Source: CAVVEQ01 sp963804865
GTDB taxonomy: Bacteria; Chloroflexota; Anaerolineae; Anaerolineales; Anaerolineaceae
NCBI GenBank assembly: GCA_963804865.1
Contig: CAWDSH010000025.1
Location: forward strand, 1-64,000
DNA: 64,000 bases
Direction of reading: 5' to 3'
Shown: piece after piece, positions 19,532 to 27,471 of the stretch
Layout of the letters: each line of letters opens with the position of its first letter
Numbering within the stretch: the first letter of the stretch is position 1
Translations under genes and position numbers: made by a program
Notes under the pieces: generated by a model
What the model saw: the letters and a program-made list of their open reading frames with translations, nothing else
The model's database searches: none
Told to the model about the DNA's origin: nothing

Positions 19532-19600
19532 CTCCCCCAAGTGGCGGAGAACAACACTCCCCTGCCGATGGATGCGGCTGGGGAGTGTTTACCGTATGAT
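19532..19600 (+). promoter_or_regulatory. Promoter module copy C (upstream of stress-gene cluster)
   Basis: Outer repeat CTCC...GGAG (19532-19549, 18 nt), 7-nt gap, then the 29-nt block 19557-19585: CTCCCC, GGATG at 19570-19574, GGGGAG. Then 9 nt and -10 TATGAT (19595-19600). The hexamer 17 nt ahead of the -10 is ATGCGG. Transcription would start near 19607, 21 nt before the next gene. Confidence 0.65.
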
Positions 19601-19627
19601 GAGAAAGTGTCATGAAAAGGAGAGATC

Positions 19628-19879
19628 ATGCCTAAGAAATCAACGACTCGTCATTCAAAAAAGTCATCGCCTGCGACGCAACATGCTGTTCGGAAATCAG
19701 GCCAGGAAAAGGGATCCGGCAGCGTAAGCGGTAAACAGCAAAAGGTCCAGGGGACCAGGAAGGCAGAAGGTCAGGCAGGCAAGATCGGCAATATCTCCTC
19801 CAAGGGGTGCTTGCCGAAGTTGTCCATAATGCTCTTGCCGTTCATTGCTGTTGGAACATACCTGATATTCAAGTCATAA
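19628..19879 (+). CDS. Small basic protein with C-terminal membrane anchor
   Basis: 83 residues. The first 60 are Lys-, Ser- and Gln-rich and probably disordered, starting MPKKSTTRHSKKSS. The end (LSIMLLPFIAVGTYLIF) is a single transmembrane segment. AAAAGGAGAGATC is a good ribosome site, and promoter module C lies directly upstream. I do not recognise a family. Its position at the head of dodecin, GlsB and CsbD genes suggests a role in general stress. The basic tail could bind nucleic acid or anionic lipid at the membrane, but this is a guess. Confidence 0.7.
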   Translation: MPKKSTTRHSKKSSPATQHAVRKSGQEKGSGSVSGKQQKVQGTRKAEGQAGKIGNISSKGCLPKLSIMLLPFIAVGTYLIFKS

Positions 19880-19924
19880 AATCCATTTGAAATCGATCAC
19901 AACCTAAAAATAAGGAGCTCAACC

Positions 19925-20131
19925 ATGTCAGTCGCAAAAGTTACCGAAATCATCGCGTCTTCGCCGAAGAGTTTTGATGATGCAATGAAGATGGGCGTCG
20001 CGCGTGCCCATAAAACTCTCACGAATCTCAAGTCCGCCTGGGTCCAGAGTCAGCAGGTTGAACTGGATTCTGATGGAAAAATCACGGAATACCGCGTCCA
20101 ATTGAAAGTCACGTTTCTGATCGAAGATTGA
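19925..20131 (+). CDS. Dodecin flavoprotein
   Basis: 68 residues, the usual dodecin length. VAKVTEIIASSPKSFDDAMKMGVARAHKTL is the N-terminal strand and long helix. KSAWVQSQQVELDSDGKITEYRV holds the Trp and Gln that stack around the isoalloxazine ring in dodecins. Dodecins form hollow 12-mers that store or buffer FMN, riboflavin or lumichrome. The upstream ApbE and FMN-binding genes also use flavins. AAGGAGCTCAACC is the ribosome site. It is probably part of the promoter C transcript. Confidence 0.93.
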   Translation: MSVAKVTEIIASSPKSFDDAMKMGVARAHKTLTNLKSAWVQSQQVELDSDGKITEYRVQLKVTFLIED

Positions 20132-20184
20132 TCGGTCATTATTCCCGCTGACTGCTCATATCTGTATCAATTCGGGATTAAACC

Positions 20185-20215
20185 CTGACCTGGATAAATC
20201 ATGGATACAGGTCAG
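20185..20215 (+). terminator. Hairpin, probable terminator, behind dodecin
   Basis: CTGACCTG (20185-20192) pairs perfectly with CAGGTCAG (20208-20215) around a 15-nt loop and is followed by a T-rich stretch (ATTCCTTTATT). The tail is not a pure T run, so it could be a partial terminator or a processing site within the cluster. Confidence 0.55.
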
Positions 20216-20251
20216 ATTCCTTTATTCCTCATATTTGCCAAGGAGTAGAAA

Positions 20252-20632
20252 ATGATTAATTTCATTATTTGGATCATCGCAGGGGCACTGGTCGGCTGGG
20301 TGGCCAGCCTCATCATGCGGACGAATAGCCGGCAGGGCTTGATAGCGGATATTTTTGTAGGCATCGTGGGCGCATTCGTGGGAGGCTTTATCCTGAGCCC
20401 GCTGTTCAATATCAGCACGATCAACGAGAGCAACTTCAGCATCCCTGCCTTGCTGGTGTCACTTGGAGGTGCCGTCATCCTGCTGGCGATCTTCAAGATA
20501 TTACGCAATATCGCCTGGGTCCTGGTGATCCTCATCGTGCTCCTGGTCATTTACTCATACTTCAGCTGCTGGTCGCTGGGATCTACATCAGCGTTTTGCA
20601 CCACGATCAGAGCACTGCCATTCCTGAAATAG
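20252..20632 (+). CDS. GlsB/YeaQ/YmgE family membrane protein
   Basis: 126 residues with four hydrophobic helices. The N-terminal three-helix core (IIWIIAGALVGWVASLIM, IADIFVGIVGAFVGGFIL, LLVSLGGAVILLAIF) is the transglycosylase-associated/GlsB fold, normally about 85 residues. Here it is followed by a fourth helix (IAWVLVILIVLLVIYSYF) and a Cys-containing tail. Family members are small stress-induced inner-membrane proteins of unknown mechanism. CAAGGAGTAGAAA is a good ribosome site. A second copy is at 21569. Confidence 0.88.
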   Translation: MINFIIWIIAGALVGWVASLIMRTNSRQGLIADIFVGIVGAFVGGFILSPLFNISTINESNFSIPALLVSLGGAVILLAIFKILRNIAWVLVILIVLLVIYSYFSCWSLGSTSAFCTTIRALPFLK

Positions 20633-20674
20633 CGGTATCGACGTAAAAATGCCCGTCATCTTCATTTAATTCTC

Positions 20675-20743
20675 CTCCCCCAAGTGGCGGAGACAAACAC
20701 TCCCCTGCCGATGGATGTAGCCGGGGAGCCTTTGTTGTACGAT
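20675..20743 (+). promoter_or_regulatory. Promoter module copy D (upstream of lone receiver)
   Basis: Outer repeat CTCC...GGAG (20675-20692), 7-nt gap, 29-nt block 20700-20728 with GGATG at 20713-20717 and GGGGAG at 20723-20728. Then 9 nt and -10 TACGAT (20738-20743). Nearly identical to copy C from the outer repeat through GATGGATG. Transcription would start about at the ATG of the next gene (20750), giving a leaderless message. Confidence 0.65.
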
Positions 20744-20749
20744 GAATGC

Positions 20750-21121
20750 ATGACCCGCGTATATTTGGCCGATGCAAGACCCGATGAGCGCTCCGCTCTT
20801 CGCCTGCTCCTGCTTGATATGAATATGGAAATAGCTGGCGAAGCGGCCGATTGGTTGACCACATTAGCTCAAGCACCAGTCAGCCGCTCGGATATGTTAT
20901 TGGTGGATTGGGATTTACTTCCCGACTCTCCGACTGCTGCTCTTGAAGAACTGCGAAAAGCCTGCCCGGCCGCGCTGGTCATTGTCCTCATCAGCCATCT
21001 GGATGCCCGTCAGCAAGCCGCACTTTCCGCCGGCGCCGATGCATTTATCAGCAAGGGTGAGACGCCCGAGCGTGTGGCCGAACGTTTGCGAATGGTCGCT
21101 GCGAGCGTTCCGATCAAGTAA
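20750..21121 (+). CDS. Stand-alone response-regulator receiver domain
   Basis: 123 residues from ATG 20750. The frame is open further upstream, but that would run through promoter D. Phospho-acceptor Asp53 is in LLVDWDLL, an acidic residue pair is in ADARPDE, and the Lys is in FISKGE. The usual MPxMDG turn is replaced by LPDS, so it is a divergent receiver. No output domain is present. It may act as a phosphate sink, as an adaptor, or by protein-protein contact. There is no ribosome site; the -10 lies 7 nt ahead, which fits leaderless translation. Confidence 0.8.
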   Translation: MTRVYLADARPDERSALRLLLLDMNMEIAGEAADWLTTLAQAPVSRSDMLLVDWDLLPDSPTAALEELRKACPAALVIVLISHLDARQQAALSAGADAFISKGETPERVAERLRMVAASVPIK

Positions 21122-21229
21122 TGCCACCTGGCTGATCAGAAGGACATTAAGAACCGGCGCAATAAGCTGCCCCGAGCGCCGGCGTAAACTGGGACAGCAC
21201 ATTCAAAGGATCAGGAGGAGGATCAATTT

Positions 21230-21469
21230 ATGAACAAAGATATTTTCGAAGGCAAGTGGAAGCAAATTCGAGGTGAAGCCAAAGCGTGGTGGGGCAAACT
21301 CACCGACGATGACCTGGATCGGGCTGCTGGAAAGTTTGACGTTTTAGCCGGCTTGCTTCAGGAAAAGTATGGCTACAGCCGCGAGCGCGCTGTCGAGGAA
21401 ATCGATAAGCGTGTGACGGGATATGAGGCCAGTCTGAATAAAAAAATTGGACCCAAACCCGTTAAATAA
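21230..21469 (+). CDS. CsbD family stress protein
   Basis: 79 residues. MNKDIFEGKWKQIRGEAKAWWGKLTDDDL and YSRERAVEEIDKRV are the CsbD signature, a small helical protein induced by general stress in many bacteria. Its molecular role is not established. GGAGGAGGATCAATTT gives a strong ribosome site. It sits in the run of small stress-type genes behind promoters C and D. Confidence 0.93.
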   Translation: MNKDIFEGKWKQIRGEAKAWWGKLTDDDLDRAAGKFDVLAGLLQEKYGYSRERAVEEIDKRVTGYEASLNKKIGPKPVK

Positions 21470-21526
21470 TCGGAGTGACGCTCTAATTCCTTGTCAATGA
21501 AAAGGAGTGGAGCTCGAATAATAAAA

Positions 21527-21542
21527 GCACGGTATTCCGTGC
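21527..21542 (+). other. Short perfect hairpin between CsbD and GlsB genes
   Basis: GCACGG (21527-21532) pairs with CCGTGC (21537-21542) around TATT. There is no T run, so it is more likely a processing or stability element than a terminator. Confidence 0.4.
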
Positions 21543-21568
21543 AAATCAAAGACTAATAGGAGAAAAAA

Positions 21569-21910
21569 ATGAATATCTTAATCTACTTGGTAGCTGCAGC
21601 AGCAATTGGTTGGGTGGCAAGCGAAATCATGAAAGATCGAGCAAGCCTGTTGATCAACATCGTTGTGGGCGTCGTCGGCGCTTTCCTTGCCGGCTATTTC
21701 CTCAGCCCCATCTTTAAAGTTGGGACGATCAACGATGCGGTCAATCTTCCAACCATGCTGGTGACACTGCTGGGTGCCGTCATCGTGATAGCGATTGTCC
21801 ACGCCACTTCGCCGCAGAGTATAACCCAGCCATCTTCCGTTTTCGTACGCGATCCTCGTACAAGATCCAAAAAGCAGGGGTGCGTCACAGCACCCCTGCC
21901 AGACTTATAG
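21569..21910 (+). CDS. GlsB/YeaQ/YmgE family membrane protein, second copy
   Basis: Residues 1-80 form the three-helix GlsB core (LVAAAAIGWVASEIM, INIVVGVVGAFLAGYFL, MLVTLLGAVIVIAIV). Homologues end shortly after this with a few basic residues. Here the frame runs on for about 30 more residues across a perfect hairpin (21874-21899). A +1 shift near 21815 would instead give a basic RRRV end and a stop at about 21827, ahead of the hairpin, so a small frameshift is possible. GAGAAAAAA precedes the ATG. It lies in the small-stress-gene run. Confidence 0.82.
   Translation: MNILIYLVAAAAIGWVASEIMKDRASLLINIVVGVVGAFLAGYFLSPIFKVGTINDAVNLPTMLVTLLGAVIVIAIVHATSPQSITQPSSVFVRDPRTRSKKQGCVTAPLPDL
21874..21899 (+). 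other. Perfect 10-bp hairpin at the end of the second GlsB gene
   Basis: GCAGGGGTGC (21874-21883) and GCACCCCTGC (21890-21899) with a 6-nt loop. A strong stem with no T run; it falls within the annotated end of the GlsB frame. It may mark the 3' end of that gene's message. Confidence 0.5.
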
Positions 21911-21956
21911 ATGAGTCCCTCATCATTCCGCCAGGGATTAGCTAAGAGAGGTCAAA

Positions 21957-22364
21957 ATGACAGACAACAGAATATCAGAAGTCCAGACAGTTCAAAAAGA
22001 GCCGGAACGCGAACGGCGGATTTTCACTTTTAAAGCCACCCAGCTGGTCTGGCTCGCATTCGGCATACTCGAAGCGCTGATCGCGATGCGTATCGGGTTG
22101 AAGCTGATCGGAGCCAATGCAGCCAGCCCGATTGCTGCTTTTATTTATGGTTTCACCGATCTTTTCCTATTGCCGTTTCAAGGGTTGATCGGAACCCCGG
22201 CAGTCGGTAATATGGTGCTGGAAATCACATCCGTGATCGCCATGGTGGTGTATGCCTTGATCGGATGGGCGCTTGAAAGAATAATCTGGGTGATCTTCTA
22301 TCGCCCGCGCGGACCCGTGGTCAGCAACACACAAACAACGACAACCAATCAGCACACTCCGTAA
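21957..22364 (+). CDS. YggT-like membrane protein
   Basis: 135 residues: a charged N terminus (~1-22), then helices at ~27-47, ~60-75 and ~80-105. The LVWLAFGILEALIAMRIGLKLIGAN and FTDLFLLPFQGLIGTP segments resemble YggT family proteins. The tail is Thr-rich and polar. The function of this family is not settled; members occur with cell-division, ion-transport or stress genes. AGAGGTCAAA lies before the ATG. Confidence 0.78.
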   Translation: MTDNRISEVQTVQKEPERERRIFTFKATQLVWLAFGILEALIAMRIGLKLIGANAASPIAAFIYGFTDLFLLPFQGLIGTPAVGNMVLEITSVIAMVVYALIGWALERIIWVIFYRPRGPVVSNTQTTTTNQHTP

Positions 22365-22380
22365 AAAGTGACGAGGAAGA

Positions 22381-22554
22381 ATGGATATCCCGTCTGAAGA
22401 ATACAAATCCAATGCCAACCGGTCAGGTCCTTTTTCCACAATATTGTATATCGTGCAGGGCATCGCCAGGTGGTTGACCGGGATCTTCACGATCACAGAA
22501 GAAGAACGATCGAACGCTGGCATCAGTGTGGGTCGGGAAAGGCATGACGGTTAA
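22381..22554 (+). CDS. Small hypothetical protein (57 aa)
   Basis: Open from ATG 22381 to TAA 22552-22554 with GAGGAAGA directly upstream. The product begins MDIPSEEYKSNAN, has one amphipathic to hydrophobic segment (FSTILYIVQGIARWLTGIFTIT), and ends in a charged tail. Its spacing within the run of small stress genes (16 nt after the YggT-like gene) supports it as a real gene. Family unknown. Confidence 0.6.
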   Translation: MDIPSEEYKSNANRSGPFSTILYIVQGIARWLTGIFTITEEERSNAGISVGRERHDG

Positions 22555-22656
22555 CCGGCCTGCAGGCAGTCTATCCCCTCGTGAACCGGATCGACACTTC
22601 GCCCTTTCAGGCTGCAATAAAACGTTCACCTTTTTTTGTAAGAAGGAGATGGCACC

Positions 22657-22845
22657 ATGAAAAAGAGCTTCGGAGAGCAAGTACGCAGATTAACGACCAT
22701 GAAGAATGTCATGATTGGCTTGATGATCGGCAGTCTGACCGGCGCGGCAGTCATGCTGCTTTTCGCCCCGCAATCAGGAAAACAGACGCGTGACCAGATT
22801 TATCAGAAAAACACCCAGGTGCTTGATCGCAAGCAGATGGATTGA
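22657..22845 (+). CDS. YtxH-type small membrane protein
   Basis: 62 residues. One transmembrane segment (NVMIGLMIGSLTGAAVMLLFAP) is followed by the APQSGKQTRDQI motif, the common signature of YtxH/gas-vesicle-like general stress proteins. GAAGGAGATGGCACC is a good ribosome site. The protein is a little shorter than most family members, which carry a longer coiled tail. Confidence 0.82.
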   Translation: MKKSFGEQVRRLTTMKNVMIGLMIGSLTGAAVMLLFAPQSGKQTRDQIYQKNTQVLDRKQMD

Positions 22846-22982
22846 TTGCTTGCAGCTCGTGAGGCTGGGAAACTGCTGTCAAGGCTGCTCGAGATCATCT
22901 GATCATTATCGCCCTTGGCGACTTACTGGGGTTGCTGGGCGAGACACCACGTCACTGATTTACGATAAAAAGGATTACCTCA

Positions 22983-23135
22983 ATGAAATTCAATAGAAAT
23001 ATCGGCATGCTATTGCTGGCAATTTTTCTCATCGCCTGGGGTGTGTTACAGCTCATCCCGGGACTGGGTGGCTTGTGGCTGATCCTGGCGATCCTCGCCA
23101 TCGCGGCCGGAATTTTCATCTTGCTGGGCCGTTAG
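22983..23135 (+). CDS. Small two-helix membrane protein (50 aa)
   Basis: Open from ATG 22983 to TAG 23133-23135. It begins MKFNRNIGMLLLAIFLI and consists of two hydrophobic helices joined by QLIPGLGG. The pattern resembles small phage-shock/PspC-linked membrane peptides common in this phylum, but no function is known. No obvious Shine-Dalgarno precedes it. Its position in the cluster and its clear helix pattern make it credible. Confidence 0.6.
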   Translation: MKFNRNIGMLLLAIFLIAWGVLQLIPGLGGLWLILAILAIAAGIFILLGR

Positions 23136-23203
23136 GTCAACTGCCACTCGGTCAACCGACCAGGTGGCTTCAATTCAATAGATCATTCAAAAGGAGAAAT
23201 CTC

Positions 23204-23359
23204 ATGGTGTGGACAATCGTAGCAATTCTTGTAGTGCTTTGGCTGTTGGGCTTTTTCGGTCGGAGAATAAGTCCAAGTTTCCCGAAAACCGGTAATTGGA
23301 TACACATTCTGATCGTCATTGCTGTCATTCTCGTTATTTTGAATATCCGGATATTTTAA
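23204..23359 (+). CDS. Lmo0937-like small membrane protein
   Basis: 51 residues from ATG 23204, with AAAAGGAGAAATCTC as ribosome site. VWTIVAILVVLWLLGFFG and the second helix WIHILIVIAVILVILNI match the lmo0937 family of tiny two-helix membrane proteins. Function unknown; the neighbours are stress-type genes. Confidence 0.8.
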   Translation: MVWTIVAILVVLWLLGFFGRRISPSFPKTGNWIHILIVIAVILVILNIRIF

Positions 23360-23497
23360 ATCTCCCCGGTAGGGTGTAAGCCTTCTGCTCTTCTAGATCA
23401 CGATCGGACCATAAAATCACCAGTTTTCATTGACAGAATGAAGGGGTTTTCGATTTTAAGGAAATTCATTGATCAAGAAATAGCCATGGAGAAAATT

Positions 23498-23743
23498 ATG
23501 AAAAAAGAAGAGGATGCGTGGATTGATCATCCGGTATCCGATATCGGGATATTTGATAATGAACTTGATCTGACCCGGGAAACCAGATCAAGTTCAGATA
23601 AAGAGATCCGGTTTTCAAGCGGTAGACAATCAAAGATTCCGCCGCAAATCAAATGGATCGACCCCAAAGATTTCACAAAATCAGCCGTGGAGAAACCAGC
23701 CCGTAAATTACATCAAAGGGCTTGGTTCCATTATCCGGGATGA
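23498..23743 (+). CDS. Hypothetical protein (81 aa)
   Basis: A charged, probably unstructured protein starting MKKEEDAWIDHP. The ATG at 23498 has GGAG 7 nt upstream; earlier in-frame ATGs (23438, 23486) lack a ribosome site. There is no recognisable domain, signal or membrane segment. It is followed by 167 nt with no clear feature before the AI-2E operon. Confidence 0.45.
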   Translation: MKKEEDAWIDHPVSDIGIFDNELDLTRETRSSSDKEIRFSSGRQSKIPPQIKWIDPKDFTKSAVEKPARKLHQRAWFHYPG

Positions 23744-23910
23744 AAATTCAATCTGGATAATCAATCCTGGTGAGGTTAGTGACGAGACTTAAATCTTTTT
23801 TAGCTAATAAATTTCAGCAGACGAATCGTTGATATTGAAGCCACTGAAACGATGGAAGGTAGCTGTCACGAGAATATCGGATTTCGGTCCAAGTGTGAGA
23901 TAAAGGAAGT

Positions 23911-25185
23911 ATGACATCCAATCCATTTTCTTCACCTGATTACTGGACATTCCGGCGTGTCATGTGGGCGACCCTCGTACTTGTTTTTATCGCGCTTGGT
24001 TTCTGGCTGCTTTACCGGTTTTACCAGGTTGTTTTCATCCTTTTTATCGCCATCATTATAGGTACGGTGATCAGGCCAGCTGTTGCCTGGCTGCATCAAA
24101 GGGGTCTTCCCCGTATAGCGGGGATCATTTTGGTCTATTTCCTGATCCTCGTCCTGCTCATCAGCTTTGTCCTGTTGTTATTCCCGTTGATCGTTGAGCA
24201 AGGTGCAACGATTGCCGCCACGATACCGGGTTACTATCAAAGCCTGCGCGAGTGGATGGTCAACGACCCCAATCAATTGATTGTGCGTTTAAGCGAGTTC
24301 CTCCCGGTAAAATTGCCAGGCCTGGAGCCAATACAACAAACAGGACAGCAGGTGCTGGCTTCTGCAGGGCAAGCGTTGGGTTACGTGTCATCGGCTGCCA
24401 GAGTCATCCTTATCGCCACAGCGATTCTGATATTGGCTTATCACTGGGCGCTCAATGGGTCGCGAACCATTCAGTCTTTGCTGCTGTTGGTTCCAAATGA
24501 ACACCGCGAGAACATCAGCGAACTGATTTCGGCAATGGAAATCAAGGTTGGTTTCTACATTACCGGGCAAAGCGTCCTTTGCCTGGTGATCGGTGTCATG
24601 GCGCTGGTTGCCTATTTGCTCATCGGCCTGCCCAATGCCCTGTTGCTGGCGCTCGTGGCAGGTGTGCTGGAGGCTGTGCCCATGATTGGTCCATTGCTGG
24701 GCGCCATACCGGCTGCGGTAATTGCCTTATCCATTTCACCTTCCAGGTTGATCTGGGTGATCGTAGCCACCATTGTGATTCAGCAATTGGAAAACAGCGT
24801 GCTGGTGCCACGTGTCATGCGGAAGGCGGTGGGGGTCAACCCGTTCGTTTCCCTGCTGGCGATTTTTGCCTTTGGTTCCTTTTTCGGAATTGCAGGTGCG
24901 CTGATGGCGATTCCCATGGCGGCCATAATCCAGCTCCTTCTCGATCGCTTCGTCTTTCTTCCAAAAATGATGGAGTCGGAAGTCTCAACCGGTCGCGACC
25001 TTGCCAGCCGGCTGCGCTATGATACCCAATACCTGGCACAAGACCTGCGCAAGCAGGCGCGGCACGAGAAAATGGGCTCGGCTCGGTCGGTGAGGAAAAC
25101 CGATCAGTTGATGGATGAGATCGAGGCAATTACGACTGACCTTGATTCTCTACTGTCCCAGATCGATACTACGGGCGCACCATGA
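23911..25185 (+). CDS. AI-2E family transporter, copy 1
   Basis: 424 residues with 7-8 transmembrane helices. The N-terminal pair (WATLVLVFIALGFWLLYRFYQVVFILFIAIIIGTVIRP), the soluble loop after helix 3, and the C-terminal LPNALLLALVAGVLEAVPMIGP and PRVMRKAVGVNPFVSLLAIFAFG blocks define the AI-2E/PerM family. The C-terminal ~70 residues are cytoplasmic and charged. Members are exporters or Na+/H+ antiporter-like proteins; AI-2 transport is proven for only a few. It overlaps the second copy by 4 nt, and AAAGGAAGT precedes the ATG. Confidence 0.9.
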   Translation: MTSNPFSSPDYWTFRRVMWATLVLVFIALGFWLLYRFYQVVFILFIAIIIGTVIRPAVAWLHQRGLPRIAGIILVYFLILVLLISFVLLLFPLIVEQGATIAATIPGYYQSLREWMVNDPNQLIVRLSEFLPVKLPGLEPIQQTGQQVLASAGQALGYVSSAARVILIATAILILAYHWALNGSRTIQSLLLLVPNEHRENISELISAMEIKVGFYITGQSVLCLVIGVMALVAYLLIGLPNALLLALVAGVLEAVPMIGPLLGAIPAAVIALSISPSRLIWVIVATIVIQQLENSVLVPRVMRKAVGVNPFVSLLAIFAFGSFFGIAGALMAIPMAAIIQLLLDRFVFLPKMMESEVSTGRDLASRLRYDTQYLAQDLRKQARHEKMGSARSVRKTDQLMDEIEAITTDLDSLLSQIDTTGAP

Positions 25186-26450
25186 CGAAGCGCCTGGCAG
25201 GTACCGGCCTGGCGGTCATGACCACGTTGCTGGCGCTGGTGGTGCTCTGGCAATTCCGGATAGTGGTCATCTACGTTTTGATTTCGTTGGCACTTGCAGC
25301 TGCGCTGCGTCCATTGGCCAACCGCCTGGTCGGGCACGGTTTCGTTGTGCGAGCAGCCTGGATCCTCTTGTACCTGTTGGTCCTGGGCGGTGTCAGTTTC
25401 CTGCTTTTCCTGGCAAGTGATACTGCGATCCACGAGATTCAGCAGTTGACCCAAACATTATCGGCGCAAGACGCGTGGATCCTTCCGGCATGGTTGGAGG
25501 GCAGCCCGTTCCAACTGGCGCTGGTTTCACGGCTGCCGCCGCCAAGTATGCTTTTGGAAGCAGTCACCGGCGACAAGGGGCAGCTTGTGCTGCCAGCCAT
25601 ACTCGGGATCACACAGGACATTGGCAGTGTCGTGAGCGGTGTTATCGTCATTCTATTTTTAAGCATTTATTGGAGTATCAATCAAATTCATTTTGAACGG
25701 CTCTGGCTCTCCCTGCTTCCATCTGCCCAGCGTAAACAGGCACGTGGTATTTGGCGGACAGTCGAGCCCGATCTTGGCGCTTATATACGCGGCGAGGTAA
25801 TCCAAAGTCTCCTGGCAGGGTTGCTATTGGGTCTGGGTTACTGGCTGCTCGGCTCCCCATATCCGGCACTTTTAGCGCTGGCTGGCGCTCTGGCTTGCCT
25901 GGTACCCGTGGTTGGGATTGCCCTGGCAGTCATTCCAGTGCTTTTGGTGGGGCTGCTGAGCAGTTGGCAGCTTGGATTGTTTACCGCACTTTATGCGCTG
26001 GTTATCCTGATAGCCATGGGAATTTGGGTCCAGCCACGGCTTTTCAAGCGCAAATGGGATAACCCCATTCTGACCGTGGTTCTCCTTATTGCCCTGGCAG
26101 ATGCTTTTGGCCTGGTCGGCATCATCGTAGCACCACCTATTTCAGCCGTGTGTCAAATCCTTTGGAACCGCCTGGTCAGCCACCGTGCAGTTTCAGGTGC
26201 CGCGGCCCAGATATCAGATCTCAAAGAGCGGCAGGCACGCGTATGGGACTCCATAAGGGCAATGAATGAACCGCCTGTGGCATTGGTGACCAGCAGCATG
26301 GAGCGACTCACCCAATTAATTGAGAAAGCTGAACCAATTTTGCAGGCTGGTCTGCTACATGAACCTTCCGAGTCATTCCAATCGCCCCAGGAAATCACCG
26401 CTGAAGGTGGGCAGCCTGTATCCACAAAATCCAGAAGAAGCAGACAATGA
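25182..26450 (+). CDS. AI-2E family transporter, copy 2
   Basis: 422 residues with the same topology as the preceding gene. The N-terminal helices are degenerate, but YPALLALAGALACLVPVVGIALAVIPV and QPRLFKRKWDNPILTVVLLIALADAFGLVGIIVAPP are the family blocks. A C-terminal cytoplasmic helix region follows. Overlaps of 4 nt on both sides place it in one transcript with copy 1 and the BrkB gene. The two paralogues are well diverged, so they may form a hetero-oligomer rather than being redundant. Confidence 0.88.
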   Translation: MTKRLAGTGLAVMTTLLALVVLWQFRIVVIYVLISLALAAALRPLANRLVGHGFVVRAAWILLYLLVLGGVSFLLFLASDTAIHEIQQLTQTLSAQDAWILPAWLEGSPFQLALVSRLPPPSMLLEAVTGDKGQLVLPAILGITQDIGSVVSGVIVILFLSIYWSINQIHFERLWLSLLPSAQRKQARGIWRTVEPDLGAYIRGEVIQSLLAGLLLGLGYWLLGSPYPALLALAGALACLVPVVGIALAVIPVLLVGLLSSWQLGLFTALYALVILIAMGIWVQPRLFKRKWDNPILTVVLLIALADAFGLVGIIVAPPISAVCQILWNRLVSHRAVSGAAAQISDLKERQARVWDSIRAMNEPPVALVTSSMERLTQLIEKAEPILQAGLLHEPSESFQSPQEITAEGGQPVSTKSRRSRQ

Positions 26451-27406
26451 CCATCCCCCGAAAGGTCAGAACGAAGGCACAGCTCTGGCAGGGGTATATC
26501 CACAGCACAAAAAAGCTTAATGAACGTTCACATGGCTGGTTGGGGATTGTGTGGGATGCAGCCAGGGAAGCCTTAAAACCCGACTCGCTGATTTCTGCTG
26601 CAGCGATTGCCTACTTTGCCCTATTCTCCCTATTTCCCCTCATCCTATTAAGTATTTCCATCGCCAGCTTCATCCTCGACCCGTTGCTGGATCATCAATT
26701 TATCGTGCAAAAACTGGAGTTTATTGCACCAGCTCTGGACCAGTTGTTGGGCGAAACCATTGACAAGATCATCCAGACGCGTGGACCCGCAACCGGTATC
26801 GCGCTCGTCAGTTTGATCTGGTCTACTTCAACAGTTTTTTACACGCTTACCCATACCCTGAATAAGATTTGGGGCAATAAATCGAGTCATGCTGTATGGA
26901 AGCGTCGTGGTCTGGCAATTCTATTTGTCCTGACTTTTGTTGGTCCGGTCCTCTTCCTGGCTTCGTTTGTCGGCAGTGTGATTGCTGACCTCAGCGCCTG
27001 GTTACCCGATAAGATCATGCCGCTCACAAGCGGTTTCAGTCTTGGTTTGGCTATCTTCCTTGATGTTGCCTTATTCATGCTGCTTTATATCATGTTCCCT
27101 CATGGAGCTTCCACCTGGCGGGAAATTCTGCCTGGGGCGATTGGGGCCGGTTTACTCTGGGAGCTAGCCAAGAAAGCCTTCATGTTCTTTGTCGCCACTT
27201 ATATCTCCATCTCGAACCTGGTGTATGGATCAGTGGCAGCCATCATCGCCTTCCTGGTTTGGGCATATCTAAGCGGACTTATCTTCCTTTTTGGTGCATA
27301 CTTGAGTTTTATGTATTATCATAAAAAGCAGGAGAAACTAGAAGGGACTGGAAAATCAGGGGGAGCGGATCATGATGCGAGTCTGCAATTAACAGATGGC
27401 GCATAA
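26447..27406 (+). CDS. YihY/BrkB family membrane protein
   Basis: 319 residues with six transmembrane helices. LISAAAIAYFALFSLFPLILLSIS is the family's first helix, followed by IWSTSTVFYTLTHTLNKIW, LLYIMFPHGASTWREILPGA and VYGSVAAIIAFLVWAYLSGLIFLFGAYL. Often misnamed ribonuclease BN; the true function is unknown, with transport or envelope-stress roles suggested. It ends a three-gene operon of polytopic membrane proteins, and the start overlaps the AI-2E gene by 4 nt. Confidence 0.9.
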   Translation: MTIPRKVRTKAQLWQGYIHSTKKLNERSHGWLGIVWDAAREALKPDSLISAAAIAYFALFSLFPLILLSISIASFILDPLLDHQFIVQKLEFIAPALDQLLGETIDKIIQTRGPATGIALVSLIWSTSTVFYTLTHTLNKIWGNKSSHAVWKRRGLAILFVLTFVGPVLFLASFVGSVIADLSAWLPDKIMPLTSGFSLGLAIFLDVALFMLLYIMFPHGASTWREILPGAIGAGLLWELAKKAFMFFVATYISISNLVYGSVAAIIAFLVWAYLSGLIFLFGAYLSFMYYHKKQEKLEGTGKSGGADHDASLQLTDGA

Positions 27407-27471
27407 GAATCGATGACTGGCGAATCCACCCATCGTTTTCCATAGAACAAATCCGGAAGCAAAGAGATTCC

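Noticed and set aside
23911..26450. Quorum-sensing role (AI-2 export) for the two AI-2E family genes
   Set aside because: The family name is misleading; no luxS or AI-2 receptor is nearby, and the neighbours point to stress or ion homeostasis.
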